A program made the translations under genes and the position numbers. Shown piece after piece: positions 1 to 11,037 of a stretch of 64,000 bases of DNA. The stretch comes from Irpex lacteus (taxonomy: Eukaryota; Basidiomycota; Agaricomycetes; Polyporales; Irpicaceae): NCBI GenBank assembly GCA_001986395.2, contig MQVO02000027.1, positions 248,001 to 312,000 on the forward strand. Reading direction: 5' to 3'. The notes beneath the pieces are model-generated. The model was not told where the DNA came from. It ran no database searches and saw nothing but the letters and a program-made list of their open reading frames with translations. Numbering within the stretch: position 1 is the stretch's first letter; each line of letters opens with the position of its first letter.

Positions 1-1989
1 GCGTTTACCGCCCTTACCCACTAGACCAGCTAATAGAGCGCTCAGCGAGTCCATGCCCCTGCTTTCGTACACAAAGCTCTCAATCCACGCCAAATCTGCC
101 GTAGAGAGATGAACACGGAGAGATATCAAGTGCTTGACGAGCTTCATATCCGAGGGCTTCCCTACACGCATGTTATCGACATACCACTTCGGGGTCTTCA
201 GGCTTTCTTGGGGCGAACTGTCTGCTGTGGAGGTCTTTTCTCCTCCAGAGGAACTCCACCAACTACTCCATAGCCCTCCAGTTGACTGCGGCTGAATGGG
301 CGTAGGTGACTCTGCTCTGACTTCTTCTGCTGGTTTGGCTGACGCGTCAAAGTCTGCACTAGCCCGAGGTGAGTGGCCAGGAGAGCTGCCAGAGCCCCAA
401 CCCACAATGGAGAATCGACGCATAATGCCAGAATCGCCGGTCAGTTGCGGCACAAGACGAGGAATAAGGCCGCTAGACGTTGCGGGGCTAAACGTAGAGG
501 CTTGAGGAGAGGAAGGTCCAGTGCGCTGGCGAACAGGACCTGTCGCCCGAGAAACGCTCTGTGCGCGGTCGCGGTGTTGCTTCAGGAGATATTGCTGACG
601 CTCTGGAGGCAGGTTGTACATAGCCTCTCGTTGAGGGCCTTTCAAAGCTAAATCATCCTATCATACAAAGAGTAAACGTCTGCATCGTTGTCTCTAATTA
701 AATTAACAGTGACTTACAAGCATATGATCAAACTCAGCAGCGTCAATCGTTCCCACTTGGCTCTCACTATTCGAGAGTGTGGAGGGGCTCTTGAAATCAA
801 CAGAACCACCAGTGTCGTGGGAAATGAGCTTGGGTTCGCTGACTTTCTTCCGTTCTGGAGGACTGGCAGAGGCAGGGTTGGTAACAGATGTTGTTGGATG
901 AATCCAGCTGTCGAACAGGTTGGATAACCTGTTTTGTGATACAGACCCCCGCCAATCTGACGTGGCAGTGAAAAATCCGGAGGTCCCAGTAGATACAGAA
1001 GCCTGAGAGTGTATGTCGCTCTTCTGCTTCGCAGTCCCACTCTCTTCCTCTTCCTCCTCTTCTTCCGATTCCTCCAGACGTTCGAGTCGTTTGATGGTGT
1101 CCTCAGAAGGTGCTAAGGATGATGCACCTGAAGAGGACGAAGTCGTGCGTGACTTAGTTCGGCGGAACCACTCGTCTGGAATACAAATGCGGAAGGCGCG
1201 CTGTGCGTTCGCGGAAAATGGCTTCTCGCAGAATGAATGCTCGAGTATATGTGAGGTCATTGCCTCTGGAGGTACACGCAGGGAGCCTTCAGGATGTCAG
1301 CTTAGTGTGTGGGCATGCAAACGGTTAAGACACTGACTTTCCGTTTCCCCATCGGTCCATACTTCCTCAAGAACGTATATTAATGGCCCTCCTCCAGGTA
1401 CCGGCAACAATTTCGTCAGCCCTAGCTCTGCTACAGCAGTATCGATCACGTCTTGGATCGTACCATTCCGCGAGATGAATATCTTCCATTGAAACCCGTC
1501 ATGTATTTCAGGGACGCGTAGGAACGAAACTTGAAGTGTTAAGAATGGGTGAAGTGAAACCAGCCGTAGTGTGGGTGAATGGAGGTGTGATGTTAATGGA
1601 AAGGCTGAGAAATGGCGTTGTGACTGAGCTTGGCCATTGACTGGCGGGGAACTGTGCCGCAACAAAGGTGCCACAAGAGCGTCGGGGTTTACAAGGCCTA
1701 ATTTAATGTTGTCAGAGCTCTAGTGTATCGCTCGTATATTCCTATGTAACTCACCATTTCCGAGCGACTCAAGCTCTTCTTCCTCCCATTGCCGGCCATT
1801 ATGTTCCTTCCTGATCTGCTGTATAGCAAATCCATAAGGTGGAAGATCTCCTATAATCTGGCCGACTATCTCCACATTCCCTGTTAGCGAGTCTAGCAGT
1901 TCATGTACGGTTCCATTATGCGAGATGGTCGCGAATTGAAGGTTGCCTGAGGGTATTTCGATTGGTACGATTAACTGGTCGTCTGCCAT
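1..1989 (-). CDS. Formin (Diaphanous-type), N-terminal part, cut by window edge
   Basis: Formins nucleate and elongate unbranched actin filaments at sites of polarised growth, septa and hyphal tips, and are switched on by Rho GTPases. Four exons can be joined in phase. Exon 1 starts at ATG 1989 (begins MADDQLIVPIEIPSG) and ends near 1755. Exon 2 holds a second ubiquitin-fold-like stretch (SFLRVPEI, then GLTKLLPVPGGG, YVLEEVW). Exon 3 holds an acidic, Ser-rich linker. Exon 4 runs off the left edge and carries the GTPase-binding/FH3 signature: LALKGPQREAMYNLPPERQQ, then a YV-D-M-R stretch, LISLRVHLSTADLAWIESFV and GMDALSALL. The FH1 and FH2 domains would lie outside the window, so the protein is partial here. 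The two N-terminal ubiquitin-like blocks look like Ras-association-type folds, which is an inference. The gene is divergent from the nicotinamidase at 2253. The GBD match is clear; assignment to one formin paralogue is not possible. Confidence 0.75.
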
Positions 1990-2252
1990 CTTACCAGTTA
2001 TGATGAGTTAGTAAGACAATTACTAACAAGAGAGATGCAGAGTCAGTCGCAGGTCCAACTCCTCAGCATCGTCCTCGTCGTGAAGATCGAAAGAAGGTGA
2101 GTATATATTGTAAAGCAGCGAAGTGCAGCAGTAGAGCAGAGTAACGCATGTAGCGCCCATGGTGTCTGTGGCTCTATCAGCGACCACCACCATCTCTCAG
2201 TGGGCCTCGGCAATATCTAAGCTTCTGCTTTGCAACTGTTTATATCTGCGTA
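1990..2252. promoter_or_regulatory. Shared promoter region between formin and nicotinamidase
   Basis: The 263 bases separate two divergent start codons, so both promoters must lie here. I see no canonical TATA box close to either ATG apart from an AT-rich stretch (tatatattg) near 2102. Inference from layout only. Confidence 0.35.
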
Positions 2253-3169
2253 ATGGCTGAGAGGAAGGTTGCCCTCATTGTGGTGGATGTTCAAGAGGAT
2301 TTTTGTCCACCTGTATACTCCAGCTTATTTCTCCTCGTCTCTCTGCACTGACTACTATCTCGAATGGCCTCTCGATACTCTAGAACGGATCTCTTGCAGT
2401 TCCGGATGGGCGGGCGACAGTCCCCATCATAAATGAACTACTATCTCTTCCGTTTTCCCTCAAAATTGCTACCAAAGACCATCACCCACCAAATCACATC
2501 AGTTTCGCTTCCAACCATGGACCCTCTGCCAGGCCCTTCGAAACATACGCTACGATAACCAACCCTGCAAATCCCTCGGAGACTTACGAGTCCAGGCTGT
2601 GGCCTGATCATTGCGTTATAGGTACAAGTGGGAACGACCTTCTCTCTGAGCTCGCCTTGAACAAGGTCGACAAAGTGATCCTGAAAGGAACTGATCCACG
2701 CGTGGAAACTTATTCTGCTTTTCGATCTCCGTTGAAGAACCCTCCCCTTATGAGTGCCGTCAGCGAGTTAGCCGACGACCTGACGGCGGCTGCTATCACC
2801 GACGTTCTTGTCGTCGGACTGGCCGGCGACTACTGCGTCAAGTGTACTGCTCTCGATAGCGCAGACCAAGGATGGCAAACATACGTTGCGGGAGATGGTG
2901 TTCGTAGTGTTGGGGGCGACAAAGGATGGCTTGAGTCAAAGCAGGAGCTAGAGGAGAAGGGGGTCCGTATCGTTGACTCTGACTGGGTGAAAAAAGGTGC
3001 GAAGCGCATATCACAATGTGTCCACGCGTGTATTCATGGAGCACCGCAGAATTTTTTGGTCTCTAGTAATATGATCTCGACATCCTTGGATACTTTGACG
3101 TTTGTGTGGGATGTCTACTTCACGCTCTGCCGTTGGCGTCGTAGACGGCAGCTGAGGCGCAGTAGGTAG
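2253..3169 (+). CDS. PNC1: Nicotinamidase (isochorismatase-like cysteine hydrolase)
   Basis: Nicotinamidase deamidates nicotinamide to nicotinic acid in the NAD+ salvage pathway. Two exons are visible: 2253-2312 and 2384 onward, joined in phase 0 by a 71-nt intron. The start is the ATG giving MAERKVALIVVDVQEDFCPP, which carries the catalytic Asp (VVDVQEDF) and continues after the intron as NGSLAVPDG, the usual nicotinamidase N-terminus. The metal-binding stretch ATKDHHPPNHISFA follows, then LWPDHCV. The catalytic Lys is in KVILKGTD and the nucleophile Cys is in VVGLAGDYCVKCTALD. Length is near the family norm. The last 50 or so residues after DSDWVKK are basic and atypical, so the true end may be a further splice or an earlier stop. 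The family call is firm; the 3' end is uncertain. Confidence 0.88.
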
Positions 3170-3823
3170 TGTATGGATGGACGAACATCCTATCGTGACT
3201 CTGGCTCTGACGTCAGATAATGAAGGGGGTCTTGTCACACCTATCTAGAGTGTAATGTGTCGTTTGCTGGAAGCCTTGCATCTGTTTGCGCACCACCTTA
3301 TGTTGTGAGAGAGCCGCTTTCATTAGCTTCTCGGCGGCAGCGCATAATTGCACGCGTCCCTCAGTAAGCTGCCCACTATAATTCGGCTTCTTGAGCTCAC
3401 AGCATCGGCGATAATCCTGCTCATGAACAGGCTTCCGGATCTCCGAATACGGACGCTCCTTATGGGTTTTCCGTAGCCAATGAGACTGAAGAAAAGTTTA
3501 CAGGTGTACTGCGTCAGCTATCGGGCGGCAGCTTGTAGGCCATCGTTAATCATGAAGCTTAAAAGCTCAAAGCCTTGGACGTCGGACCTGTGCAGCAGCG
3601 TCAATTCAAGCAGCAGTTCGTTGTCTCTGATACACATCAAGCTAAAATTTGACTCACTGGGTTACCATAAGATGCGCTCCTCGAGCTGCCTCCCCACGTA
3701 TCACATTACGCCTCCCAGCCTTCTTACCCTTAACTTCAACTTTGGTGTGTATCTTTATTAGCAATTGGGCCGTAATTAACCATCACCTGTTTCATTTCCA
3801 TACTATAGCTCGGCTCAGCTGTT
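3170..3823. other. Intergenic, no gene recognised
   Basis: Open frames here are short and have no recognisable motif. The stretch holds the nicotinamidase 3' region and the upstream region of the first DUF6534 gene. Confidence 0.5.
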
Positions 3824-5929
3824 ATGATCCCAAGTTCTCCATATGCTGATACGTCGACCTCTGTTCTTGTGCCGTCTACCTCGGACATTATTTCGACCTT
3901 TTACGGTATGTGTATCGAGTAAGCCAATCCGCAGCGTAACTTGCTAACTATGTTGCCAGGCTCAGGACTAGTTGGGCTTTGGCTTTCGCTGTTCCTCTGC
4001 GGAATAGGTGTTTCACAGGTAGACTTTTAATGAACATATACACAATCTCAGCTGAAGAATCTTAACTTAGGCATACCACTACTTCGGTCAATATCCTAAG
4101 GACGGCATATGCATCAAGAGCTCTATCATTCTGGTTGTGTACGCAATTTTACTATTACATCTCACGTATCACACTCACTTATCGCATATGTAGTCTACTT
4201 GACTGCTTCCATTCGGTAATTGGTATGATCTCACCGGCATGACTGGTCACTGGTTCCATATTGAAAGGAGTTCTGAATAGAGTGCGTTGGCAGCTATCAC
4301 TACTTGGTAAGCTATGATCGATTTTTGGTCTCAAGTAGAATGTTTAGTTTCTTCCAACTATCACGCTCCACAGGTTAGTGCTGCTGAAGTCGAAGATACG
4401 AGTGTCAAACTGCGAGCTACGTGGTATGTCTACCGTCAGTTTCTCTTTCTCTGCCGCTGTTAATCCGTTTTCGTCATCACCAAATCCGCTAGGACAATTC
4501 CGGTGAGGTGACATCTTATCTCGTGCTATAATGAGCTTACAGCATTGAACATTGTTTTCAGATAGCGTTTGTTATACATGTACGTGGTCATGCCTGCTAA
4601 CAAAGCTCACATGCACTCATGGCGACAATCACAGCTGACACTGGCGTGTATCGCACTGTTGTAAGCTGACCATGACACCTGTCGCTCGTTTCCGTCTTAC
4701 CGATCGAGGAAGCACAGATACTTTACAAACATATGTTATCGTCTTCGTGCGTGTTTTCCTCAGCGCAACCCATCGATTGCAATAGGCGAGTTGACTGTCA
4801 ACGAGTTAGTCATAGACAAGAAGTTCCAAAAACTGATAATCGCCGCTTTGGTATGCTTCTATTTGACTATCACAACCCTGAAATAGTTCTGACATCGCAT
4901 CAGGTTCTTCCTATTCTGGCGCATCTCGGTATGTTAACTCCACAAATCACATCACCTTCCTTAAGCTGAACCAGGCTTCGAATTTGCCAGGGTTTGGCAT
5001 AGGTTGGTTCTCAGTCGTTACCGCGTCGACCATTTGACGAGCTCTATCCCGCTGTGTAGCGACAGTCATCCACATGTAGGCATAACATCAACTTCTAATA
5101 AAGGCTCACATTCAAGTTCAATCCGCTTAGATCAGAGGCAACGACCGTACTGCAATTTCGAAGGTTTGCGGTAAGTTGTCCGTGAAGAAAGCGAATATTG
5201 ATTGTGCCCACGCCTGATTATCACTTAGACATCCTCAATCGTACCTATGCTCGCCACTCAGGTGGTTGCCGACGTTTTGGTATCAGTTGCTCTATGCTTT
5301 GCATTGCCGAAACCATCGTATAAGCAGTAAGAATCCTGTTTACTCACCACCATTGGCGGTATATTTACCCCGAACGTTTCTTAATCCCACAACTAGAAGT
5401 CGGGGAGTCATACACAGGATCATGTTTTATGCAGCGAGTCGAGGTATTCTGACCTCGTAAGACACAGCTGCGTTCTTCAATGATATTCTCGACTCATAGT
5501 GTTTTTGGCAGGGTTGTGGCACTAATCGAGCTCATGGTACGTTGAGTTACACAGAAGCATGTGGATGAATAATGACTGACCATATTGTTGGTGCATCCAG
5601 CTCGTTTTATCCCCGGATAATCTATTGTTCTCTGCCGCCGAGTTTACGATCCCTGGATGTAAGCATTTTGACTCGGAGCGAGCAGAATCAGAGCACTTAC
5701 GTATTTCTCAGTGTATGTGATATCTTTTCTTTCCGCGTTTAACTCGCGTAAAGCCCTGCGCGAACGGTTGGAGGAGGAAAGTTATACGTTGCCTATACCG
5801 GTTTCGACTATTAACTTTCGTCATCCAAGAGGCCAAAGCACAGTACTTACTGACATTGCGTTGACTCCCAGTATGGACACTCGTGTAGATGTGTTGTTTG
5901 TCTCTATAGGTGTTGGCACCGCAGAATAG
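3824..5929 (+). CDS. DUF6534-type multi-pass membrane protein, tandem copy 1
   Basis: This is one of four related genes in the window. Many short exons separated by introns of about 50 nt can be followed. The N-terminal exon (MIPSSPYADTSTSV...) is followed by SGLVGLWLSLFLCGIGVSQ (helix 1), AYHYFGQYPKDG and ECVGSYHYL. Further on are a helix exon MLATQVVADVLVSVALCFAL, then the exon with YAASRGILTS, then VVALIELM. The C-terminal signature of the DUF6534 family is VYVISFLSAFNSRKALRERL. The exon order and junctions match copies 2, 3 and 4. The family is abundant in Agaricomycetes, is predicted to have about seven helices, and has no known function. I see no clear in-frame stop inside the recognised exons, but some middle exons are poorly resolved. 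The C-terminal tail after the signature differs from that of copies 2 and 3, so this is the more diverged copy. Confidence 0.65.
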
Positions 5930-6369
5930 GTTGATTGGATATTAAGTACTTCAGCTACTATTTATCACTACTAGTAAGTATCGGATGTTCAATTTGGCTG
6001 GTGTTCAGGTTACGCCACAAAGGCCGCCATATCCGAGTATAGTCAGCGGCGGATCAGATCTGAGATGCCTCAATTTTCCCGAACTTTTCCGAAAGCAATA
6101 AATTTAGCTTTCTCAATGCCAGCTCGGTGCCAGCCTATCCCGAGGTACGATGATATAGAAGCTGGTTCAGAAGTCTAAGTGGACTGACTACATACCAAGT
6201 GCGCACGCCTGCAGGTGTCCACTGGCACTCGTGTGAGTCAATCAAGACATGCCATCTTAAGGGACTGAAGACTGCATTTGCAACTCTGTCGCGTTTATTT
6301 GTATGTCGTTCGAATCCCCTCATCCGCAGGTTGATATTGAAGATCTTTCAAGGTTAGTCGCTTTGTTTT

Positions 6370-7448
6370 GTGCCACCGATTCGCATGGCCTCGTTCATCT
6401 TGCTTGCTAACTTCACCATGGATTCTTCAAAGTTGGACACGATATGCCAGTGTCACGCTATGCAATCTCTCGAATGTAACCGTTCTCCGCGTACTACATA
6501 TATCACGTCGGATGACCAGGAACCTGGCCCGGAAAACAGTTTGAACGTCAGAATATACTACGCTCAGGTCTATTACTCCATCAGGGAAAAATGTGATATC
6601 TCCCAGATCTCTGGAGACGATGGGAGCATCCCAGAGCACTGTGGGGCTCTGGGAGCTATCGCAATGTTTCCTGATGTCCTAAGGACTTGGACTCGGAGTG
6701 AGAGATGGTAAAATATTGTAGAATCAAGTGGTATGTCTAGTCAACTACGTCTCATGTTCATCAGAATGATCCACGTTGAACGTTCCTCAGGGAGGATGCG
6801 AAATACAAAGTTCTCAGACTTTACTGAATTTATAGAGGTCTATCACACGATAGGTACTCCCAGTTTACGAGACATTCTCACCGCTACCGCTTGGCGGCCC
6901 CATCTACGGAATCTATCTCTCAGGCTTCCGAACACGCTATCATATGTCAGTGAGTCTGATATATAAAACGTTTCAACTTGTCATATTCATGCCCCAGGTT
7001 CTCATGGCGGAGGATTGAATATCAAACCAACAGATTTCATCATACCCTCCTCAGCACGTTTCTAGCGCAACGGGTGCTTGATGCATATACCCTTACGACT
7101 TTGAGATCCTAAAGATCTTTTGTTCAGGGTGAATGCGTTTCGAAGCCATCCTCGTGTCTCAAGCCGCCGCAAACGTTATTACACTCTTTGAACGCCTTTG
7201 CCGCAGAGGTGTCGCTCTACAAGGGCGGCAGGAATCTGGGCTGCTATTATGGTACTTTGCATGACACTACTTCTATCATCCCTCCGAGCCGACAAACGTC
7301 AAGACATGTCTTTTCTTCGATATGTCACTCATGGTCTCGTCCCCTTGATATAGAATCAAGAACAGCATCTCTTCGTAAGATACGGAGTTGTCAGAACTTG
7401 AGCGGGAGCAGAGTCTCAAGTCATAAAACGCGGTTGATCCTGAAGTAG
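6370..7448 (+). pseudogene. Decayed F-box/LRR-like coding remnant
   Basis: Several short open stretches on the plus strand look like pieces of a large agaricomycete F-box-type protein, but no continuous model can be built. The piece at 6733-6966 contains DFTEFIEVYHTIG and WRPHLRNLSLRLPN, which resembles a leucine-rich repeat region. The piece near 7138 reads FEAILVSQAAANVITLFERL and then meets a stop. The pieces at 6370-6711 and 7188-7448 have no clear motif. It sits between DUF6534 copies 1 and 2. The interpretation is an inference from composition and local motifs; it could instead be unrelated intergenic sequence. Confidence 0.25.
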
Positions 7449-7483
7449 TCGCCACTGAAGGCCAGTCCTTTCACTATACCACC

Positions 7484-9704
7484 ATGTTCACTATGTCCAA
7501 TGTGACGGTTGATCCGTCATATATCCCCCTAGTACCAGGTTCCCCTGTTTTCGATGCTCTTTACGAGGATTACAGTACGCATAACTTGATTCTAGCATTA
7601 TCCTCACAAATTCAAGCCAGCGATGTGTCAACAGGCTCTAGTCTCATTGGATCCTGGTTCACAATGCTTCTATGTGGGATTGCTCTGGCCCAGGTAACTT
7701 AACTTTCAATGATACCTATAATTGTCATGTTCTTATGATGGTATACCAGGCATATAACTACTTCAACAGCTATTCTACCGATAGCCCTCGGACTAAGTTA
7801 CTAGTGTGGTCACTCACGTAAGCTGTGCTTTTTAGATCATTCCGTGTATTTCTAACTGGCAGTATCTTATACGGATTCAAGTTTACTCAACGTCCTGCAT
7901 GCTGCATTTGGTACGTCGTACCCTCCCTTCTCACTCAATTGTTCTGACCAATTTCCTTTAGTCTGTGTGGCCGAGTATATATACTTGGTTAGAATTCAGC
8001 ATTATTCAGCTCGTCTGCTATAGATTCATATCCACCCCTGACTGCACTAGATATCGAATAGTAGTGATAGAACGTTGAGTCTGACTATTGGCTGGTGTGT
8101 ATTTCTCATGTGCAATGACTCAACTTGACTGATACAGCTCGGATAGGGCCATTGTCGTTACGTATCGCTTTGTTCTCCTGTACATACAGCACGGCTACTG
8201 ATAATTTTCGGATGAACACAGGTAACGGTGGAGATGCATGTAAGTGCACCAATCTTCCCGAATGCAGCGCATACTAATCCTGACACGACCTTTAAATAGG
8301 TCATACTCGCTGTAGCGGTTCTTTTGTGAATAATTTTCGTACATGCATTACGGAAGTCTCACGATCCAGCTGACGTTCGCTTGATGCTCATACAGGTATT
8401 TCACCAATATGTGCTACCAACTACGTATGTCTTGCGCATGATCTGAGGTACTCCGTCACGGTTATATGACGCTCTATTAGTTGCAGGGAAAAAAATTCAA
8501 AAGCCACTACTTGCCATCTTGGTGAGCATATCAGTTGCAGCATGTTTTGCTTCAGAGGTTTATGTTCAAGTTGCCCCTAGCTCATTGCCATCGCGCTGCA
8601 TTTTGGTAAATATCATTTCAAACGCATATATCTGGTGTAGTTGGCAACTCATAACACCATGTGCCATATAGGATTCGGAACTGGTATGCTGTTTTGATTC
8701 ATACATTCTCAATATCACCGGGCTCATGATAATTGTATTATTCTAGCGACCGTTGTCGAGCTGTAAGTCAAATGGCATGTCACCTTTCGGCAGGTCGAAG
8801 ACTTGCCAGCCTTGGCCGCGGTGATTCTTATACTAGAACTTATACTGACCTTGGTGCCGTTATTCTCTCCGGATCCATAGTTCAAGGCTTAACTCCCTAT
8901 GGGACTTTGATTCATTCAGGGTGAATAGCAGCTACTATCAATTTATCTGACATTCGTCTAATCACTAAATTACGATCGCCTTTCAGAACACCCTGACAAT
9001 CCCTATGGTGGTCACTCAAGTGATAGCTGATGTGGCCGTGGCGATGGCGGTGTGTTTTTCTCTCCCAAAACCCTCCGGTGAAAGTTTCCGTCGGTACGCA
9101 CGATGTGACCCGCTCTCGAGTTATTGTTTCTAATATGCCACTGCAGATCGAGGGAAGTGATTCAGACGCTCGTAGTTTATGCCGTCAGTAGAGGAATTCT
9201 GACTTCGTGAGATTTTTAACGTGTATCCTTCTGCGATAAAAACTAATATAATACATTGTGCGGCAGTCTGACGGCAATCGTCGAGCTCATAGGAGTAAGC
9301 CAGATAACGCCGCGATCCATAATACTATTTCAGGGCTGATCGGATGTCTGTCCAGCTGACCATAGGCTCTGGAAGTCTCTGGTTTGCGGCGGCAGACTAT
9401 GTTATAGCGGGATGTAAGCACCATTTATTGCCAACTGAAAATAACGAACGGCTTACATGTAGTAGTGTACATGAACTCCTTCCTAGCCTCACTAAATTCC
9501 CGAAAACGGATTCGCCAACAAATGGCAGGCGTCGTGAACATCGAGTCACAACTTCCGAACCTACTCACGCCAAAGTCGAATGGACATACAGTGCATAGAG
9601 GCGTTCCTCCAATAGCGACAAGGGAAGGAGTTCAAGTGTGTGTATGCACCTTGCACCGCGCACGCGATAGTATTCATTCGTACGAGACGGTGCGGATCGC
9701 ATAA
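7484..9704 (+). CDS. DUF6534-type multi-pass membrane protein, tandem copy 2
   Basis: The start MFTMSNVTVDPSYIPLVPGS is nearly the same as in copy 3, which supports the choice of ATG. Exons in order: N-terminus; SSLIGSWFTMLLCGIALAQ (helix 1); AYNYFNSYSTDSPRTKLLVW; VCVAEYIYL; TLSLTIGW; a helix exon with MVVTQVIADVAVAMAVCFSL; VSRGILTS; IVELIG; a WFAAADYVIAG exon; and the signature VYMNSFLASLNSRKRIRQQM. The tail ends with GVQVCVCT, comparable with QVGLYAAQ and QVSVYTSQ in copies 3 and 4. The product is predicted to lie in a membrane and its function is unknown. Similarity to copy 3 at both DNA and exon level points to local tandem duplication. Several short middle exons are uncertain, so intactness is likely but not shown. 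Confidence 0.65.
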
Positions 9705-10970
9705 TTTCATGATGTTAACTTCTTGCGTATATTCATTATCATACAGGCGTAGCTGGGTGTATTCTTCACTTCGTCATCTCAGGCATCGAAATCGTCGTGG
9801 CTCTTTCTTCTATGGCCATTTGCTAGCGTACCATAATTGGTCAGGCCCATTACGAGTGAAGAGAGGCCAGAGAGAAAATCGGAATACCATCTATCGGTTG
9901 ATAAATATGGAACACGATAAGTGTCGCGGTGACATTGAGTACTTGCGCTGGCTCACACGGACACTACCACATGCTTCCTAATATGTACTCATCCACATGA
10001 TGGGACGTTAGATGCGATCTCGGAATTTGCCGTTCCGAGTGTTTGCTAAAAAGGGCAGTTTATCACCCGGGCCGTTCACACCTCAAACCTTGGTAGTCTC
10101 GTACCCAAAGACTTCAGGCAGCGCGGTGGTTTCTTACCGTTTTGGGACAAGTCCGTGGCAAAAGAGAAACACCGGTTTCTGGATGGCTCTGCGTCTCCCA
10201 TTCTCCATCAGCAGTGCCTAATCCGGAAACGTCTGGTTCGAGACTAGACCTTGGCGACTTTGACCCCGGTGCGGTGTACTAGTACCAGAATCCAAGCAAC
10301 CGTCAGATATGTAGCGCGTTACTCGCGAGGAAAGTATCTATCAAAGTCAAAACTGCACGCTGGTTATCCATTACCAAAGTATAGGTAACCAGCGTTTAGT
10401 TTCGAGAGTCATGTTCGTGTTGTGACACGGACGTGATATCTGTGATGTTAGGCGCTCAAACTTGAAGCTTGAAGCTTGAATGAGTATCCAGCAGGCTACT
10501 CCTGGTAAAATTCTCACAATGTTACCAAACAACAGGTGTAATCTGTGCAGTTGTGTTCGATGTTGGCTGTTGGCCGCGTTACTACAGCGACAGCCGGGTT
10601 CACTGGGAAAACATAGTAAGTGAGTAATACCATTTGACGGAACTATTCTCAGCCTTTGTCCATCTAGCGTGTCCGTCAGAAGTACTACCATTTGCACAAC
10701 TCCCCTCGATAGAAGGTCATTGGCGTATTACGCTAAGATTTCTGTCACGATCATCACGTCTTAAGTAAACGACGCGGAGTATGTAAATTCTATCGCACAA
10801 TACCCCAGGACCAGTCTGATGCTCAACATTTTCATGACAGGTGCATCTCGAACGATGGTCGTTGAGAACTGCCAGTGCAGTCACCACGCCTGGCATACAC
10901 GATCTATCACAGTGCTTGTATGTCCGACCATAACCCGTTGAGGCGATCTGAGGCAAGACGCCAAATCGAA
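9705..10970. other. Intergenic, no gene recognised
   Basis: Open frames at about 9640-9981 and 10012-10221 have no motif and overlap the end of copy 2 or lack plausible splice partners. A short tandem run of cttgaag is present near 10463. Nothing else stands out. Confidence 0.45.
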
Positions 10971-10978
10971 TATATAAG
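10971..10978 (+). promoter_or_regulatory. TATA box of DUF6534 copy 3
   Basis: The sequence TATATAAG lies 67 bases upstream of the ATG at 11038, a usual distance for a fungal core promoter. No comparable box was noted at the same distance from copies 1 and 2. Confidence 0.5.
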
Positions 10979-11037
10979 TACCCACCGTATCTCTCTACAG
11001 CCTACATACGGAGTTTAAACCAGCACCACACCATCCG